From Opitutaceae bacterium (GTDB taxonomy: Bacteria; Verrucomicrobiota; Verrucomicrobiia; Opitutales; Opitutaceae), in the NCBI GenBank assembly GCA_028688225.1, contig JAQTYQ010000010.1:48917-112916 (forward strand): DNA of 64,000 nucleotides, read 5' to 3'. A program made the translations under genes and the position numbers. The notes beneath the pieces are model-generated. The model did not search any database and was not told the origin of the DNA. It saw only the letters and a program-made list of their open reading frames with translations. Each line of letters begins with the position of its first letter. Position 1 is the stretch's first letter. Below, one piece after another: positions 61,902 through 64,000 of this stretch.

Positions 61902-62386
61902 CATCGCGCGCTCGAAAAGATTCGCCGACGTCTCAGCAGGATGGCGCTACGTTTTAGTCAATGGCCTCAACAGCGGAATAATTGCACTACAGGAGAGAGG
62001 GCTGGTGGGCCGGTTGTTTTTGCTGCTGTGGTGGGTTGATTCTCTGGTTTTCGGCCCAGCGCTGTTGACGCTGGCTTGTTGTTGGATGGCGAGGGAACTG
62101 TTTTTCAAGCGTAAGCGCAGGCTTCACGGAGCCTATCGGTGTTCGCCTCAATGATTGGTACTCCGACTAATTATTCCGTTTTCGATATTCATAATTACGC
62201 TTGAGGCTGTCTCCTCCGCGACGTAATCGTCACCACGTCATGTGCGTATCGTCTTTCTTGCTTGGACGATATTTTACTCAGGAGCCGTAGGGTGTTTTGT
62301 CATCAACACCATCATCCCCTCACCGCCCCCTTTCTCCTCGTTTCATACTCTCTAGTGCTAAACAGACGCAGAAGGAGACTCATCCC
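61902..62386. other. 485-base region between the LysR and lysozyme-like genes
   Basis: It starts GC-rich and becomes AT-rich (about 62155-62345), likely holding the promoter of the downstream gene. A frame from ATG 61879 to 62154 would give a 91-residue product with one hydrophobic stretch (VGRLFLLLWWVDSLVFGPALL), overlapping the LysR end by 23 bases. It is too weakly supported to annotate as a gene. Confidence 0.4.
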
Positions 62387-63358
62387 ATGGCGAACAAAGC
62401 AAAGAATAGCCAAAATACATCCTCTAGTTGCACTCCCAGGACGGCGGTCAACGGATCGGTGACGGTTTTGCCCGGCGGGAAGGCCGACACGAAGGTCGAA
62501 TGGATCGACTATGCCGATGCCAAGGGTGTGCGCCTGGAACGCCGCATAGGCGGCACGCGCCCTTGGCGGACCAACAACCCTGGCAACCTGCGCCAGAACA
62601 AAAAAGGTCCGCTCGATAAGTTCGGCCGCAACCACGACGCTATCGGCATCGATAGCGGTCGATTTTATATCTTTCCCGATGTCGAAACGGGAGAGCGAGC
62701 ACGCGAAACGCTGCTCAAGAACGATAAGTATCAGGCCTTGCCCTTGGCCAAAGCAATCGAGCGGTACGCACCCAAGAAAGACGGCAACAACCCGGAGAAA
62801 TATCTCAAGTTCATCACTGATCATACCGATTTTACTGCGAAAACGCTGCTCTCGAGCCTCACAGAGAAGCAATACGCCGCTTTGCTCGATGCGATGCACG
62901 CTTTCGAGGGTGCCGCTCAAGGTGAGGCCGCAGGCTACAAAGGCGAAGGCGAGATCGTGGGCTACACCGCCGACGGCACGAAGATCGAAACCATCACCGA
63001 TCGCAGGCGCACGTGGCTGCTCGAACGACCGGTAAAAAAACTCACCAAGGATGAAATGCAGGAGCTGGCTAACGACCCGGCGATGCTCAATGACACGCAT
63101 CCCGAGGCCGAGCACCTCTGCAAGAAGCTCTCCGAATGCGACGCCTGGCTTGCCGCGCTGGCGAAGAAGCCCAAGTCGAAGAGAGGGAAACCGCTGCTCA
63201 AGCGCATCAAAAAGGCGCCGTCCGGAGGCGGTTCGCCCTACTGTGGCCTGCCGCGCGGGCATGGCGGCATGGTCTACGTCCGCGCCTATGTGCGCCATCT
63301 CAACGGCAAGGCGGTGGCGGTCTCCGCCTATTGGCGGCGTGCACCGGGAGCTCTTTGA
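62387..63358 (+). CDS. Putative lysozyme-like/phage structural-type protein
   Basis: This 323-residue protein is preceded by a good Shine-Dalgarno (GAAGGAG, about 10 bases before ATG 62387). Residues about 60-190 follow a pattern seen in P5-like phage structural proteins and some muramidase effectors: WRTNNPGNLRQNKKGPLDKF, then IGIDSGRFYIFPDVETGERA and YAPKKDGNNPEKYLKFI. The C-terminus reads GHGGMVYVRAYVRHLNGKAVAVSAYWR. No signal peptide. The match is by pattern memory, so the function (peptidoglycan cleavage) is tentative. Lower GC suggests foreign origin. Confidence 0.5.
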   Translation: MANKAKNSQNTSSSCTPRTAVNGSVTVLPGGKADTKVEWIDYADAKGVRLERRIGGTRPWRTNNPGNLRQNKKGPLDKFGRNHDAIGIDSGRFYIFPDVETGERARETLLKNDKYQALPLAKAIERYAPKKDGNNPEKYLKFITDHTDFTAKTLLSSLTEKQYAALLDAMHAFEGAAQGEAAGYKGEGEIVGYTADGTKIETITDRRRTWLLERPVKKLTKDEMQELANDPAMLNDTHPEAEHLCKKLSECDAWLAALAKKPKSKRGKPLLKRIKKAPSGGGSPYCGLPRGHGGMVYVRAYVRHLNGKAVAVSAYWRRAPGAL

Positions 63359-63454
63359 TCAAAGGGGACGCAACGCCCGCCCCTACTGTCCGCCTTGCTC
63401 AGCCTGAGCAGAGTTCTAAGCGGCGGGCGGAAGTTGCGATGCGTTTCCGTGCAT

Positions 63455-64000
63455 TTAAGGCGCCGGTGCCGGCACGCGGCGCATCACCTCGAGACAGGTC
63501 CGGGCATTGTGGTAAGGGCATTTCCACGGGCCGATCTTGCAGCTGCTGGTGTATTCGGGGTAGTCGGGCAACGGATTACCTGAGCGATCGAGCTCGGCAA
63601 ACCACTCGCCGTGCTTCCGGTCGATCACGTGGTCCTCGATGAACTGCCAGGCGCGGATCGCCGCGGCCAGATACTTTGGATCACGGCTCAGGGTGTGGGC
63701 GTTGAGAAACCCGACCACGGCCTCCGCCTGCGGCCACCAATGCTTGTCGGTCTGGACCACCCGGCCGGGTATACCCTCGTAAAAGACGGACCCATCGGCA
63801 TCGCATCCGTGCGCGAGCACCCCCGCCGCGATGGCCAGCGTCACCGGCCGCGTGCGCTTAAGCAGGACCGGATCACCCAGCGCCTCGGCCGCATCCCAGA
63901 GGAGCCAGCTGGCCTCGATGTCGTGCCCATAGGAAATTTTCGTAGACAACGACCGCCAGTCCCGTTCGAAGAACAGCCGGCAGCAGGTATGGGGCTCGGT
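63455..64000 (-). CDS. C-terminal part of a cellobiose 2-epimerase-type (AGE family) protein (partial)
   Basis: The frame is open to the right edge and ends at the stop at 63455-63457, giving at least 181 residues. It has YGHDIEASWLLWDAAEALGD, WWPQAEAVVGFLNA and KIGPWKCPYHNARTCLEV, hallmarks of N-acylglucosamine 2-epimerase family members that act on cellobiose or mannobiose. The catalytic histidines of the (alpha/alpha)6 barrel would lie in YGHDIE and YHNART. The N-terminal half is outside the window. Confidence 0.85.
   Translation of the reverse strand, partial: TEPHTCCRLFFERDWRSLSTKISYGHDIEASWLLWDAAEALGDPVLLKRTRPVTLAIAAGVLAHGCDADGSVFYEGIPGRVVQTDKHWWPQAEAVVGFLNAHTLSRDPKYLAAAIRAWQFIEDHVIDRKHGEWFAELDRSGNPLPDYPEYTSSCKIGPWKCPYHNARTCLEVMRRVPAPAP

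Noticed and set aside
61879..62154. 91-residue frame with one hydrophobic stretch after the LysR gene
   Set aside because: It overlaps the LysR gene, has no ribosome-binding site and no recognisable features; noted as a possibility only in the intergenic entry.

Overview
The window is GC-rich, densely coding and bacterial, with no rRNA, tRNA or CRISPR array visible. The gene set (meso-DAP peptidoglycan recycling by Mpl, a UAP-type nucleotidyltransferase, FabV, an exosortase fused to an EpsI-like domain, many hairpin repeats) fits Verrucomicrobiota best, most likely Opitutaceae. That placement is inferred from gene content and style, not from a marker gene.

Layout. 1-2339: end of a probable methyltransferase gene, then a two-gene DNA methyltransferase/PD-(D/E)XK nuclease module. 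2359-7622: Rsm22-like methyltransferase, a 36-residue basic protein, rimO, a protease-fold protein without catalytic residues, and mpl. 7779-9850: accessory three-gene minus-strand operon headed by an AlbA_2 (Schlafen-type) protein. 10194-27483: housekeeping genes (priA, a Fur-family regulator, nadA, an M23 peptidase, hemW, an M3 oligopeptidase, a phosphohexomutase, a UDP-sugar pyrophosphorylase, an FtsB-like protein), then an ExeA-like ATPase, a GspB-like protein and a polyprenyl-phosphate sugar transferase that look like an envelope or exopolysaccharide unit.

27890-31088: a lower-GC array of six small plus-strand genes separated by attC-like sites (GCCTAAC...GTTAGGC with palindromic interiors). 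It reads as an integron cassette cluster without a visible integrase (CALIN). 31113-46386: HAD phosphatase, sufT, sppA, a conserved unknown, a dapF-like gene with both catalytic cysteines changed to serine, mgsA, an exosortase operon, a secreted FAD oxidoreductase, an RskA-domain protein, fabV and dtd. 46620-52802: acyl-CoA dehydrogenase, ETF-quinone oxidoreductase, etfB and etfA form a complete route from acyl-CoA oxidation to the quinone pool. It is followed by a chimeric scar made of the 3' ends of fabV and dtd.

53449-64000: murI, an AAA ATPase/DUF4276 pair next to an HsdR remnant (probable defence island debris), an SDR, exbD/exbB, leuD/leuC with a divergent LysR regulator, a lysozyme-like or phage-structural-like protein, and a truncated cellobiose 2-epimerase-type gene.

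Several families of palindromic repeats lie between genes: GTAG-headed hairpins with compensatory stem changes, composite GTAG...CTAC elements, a recurrent GTTCTGCTGGCCAGCAGAAC palindrome (one copy inside a coding sequence), and a TGTCAACTATTRGTTGAC hairpin.
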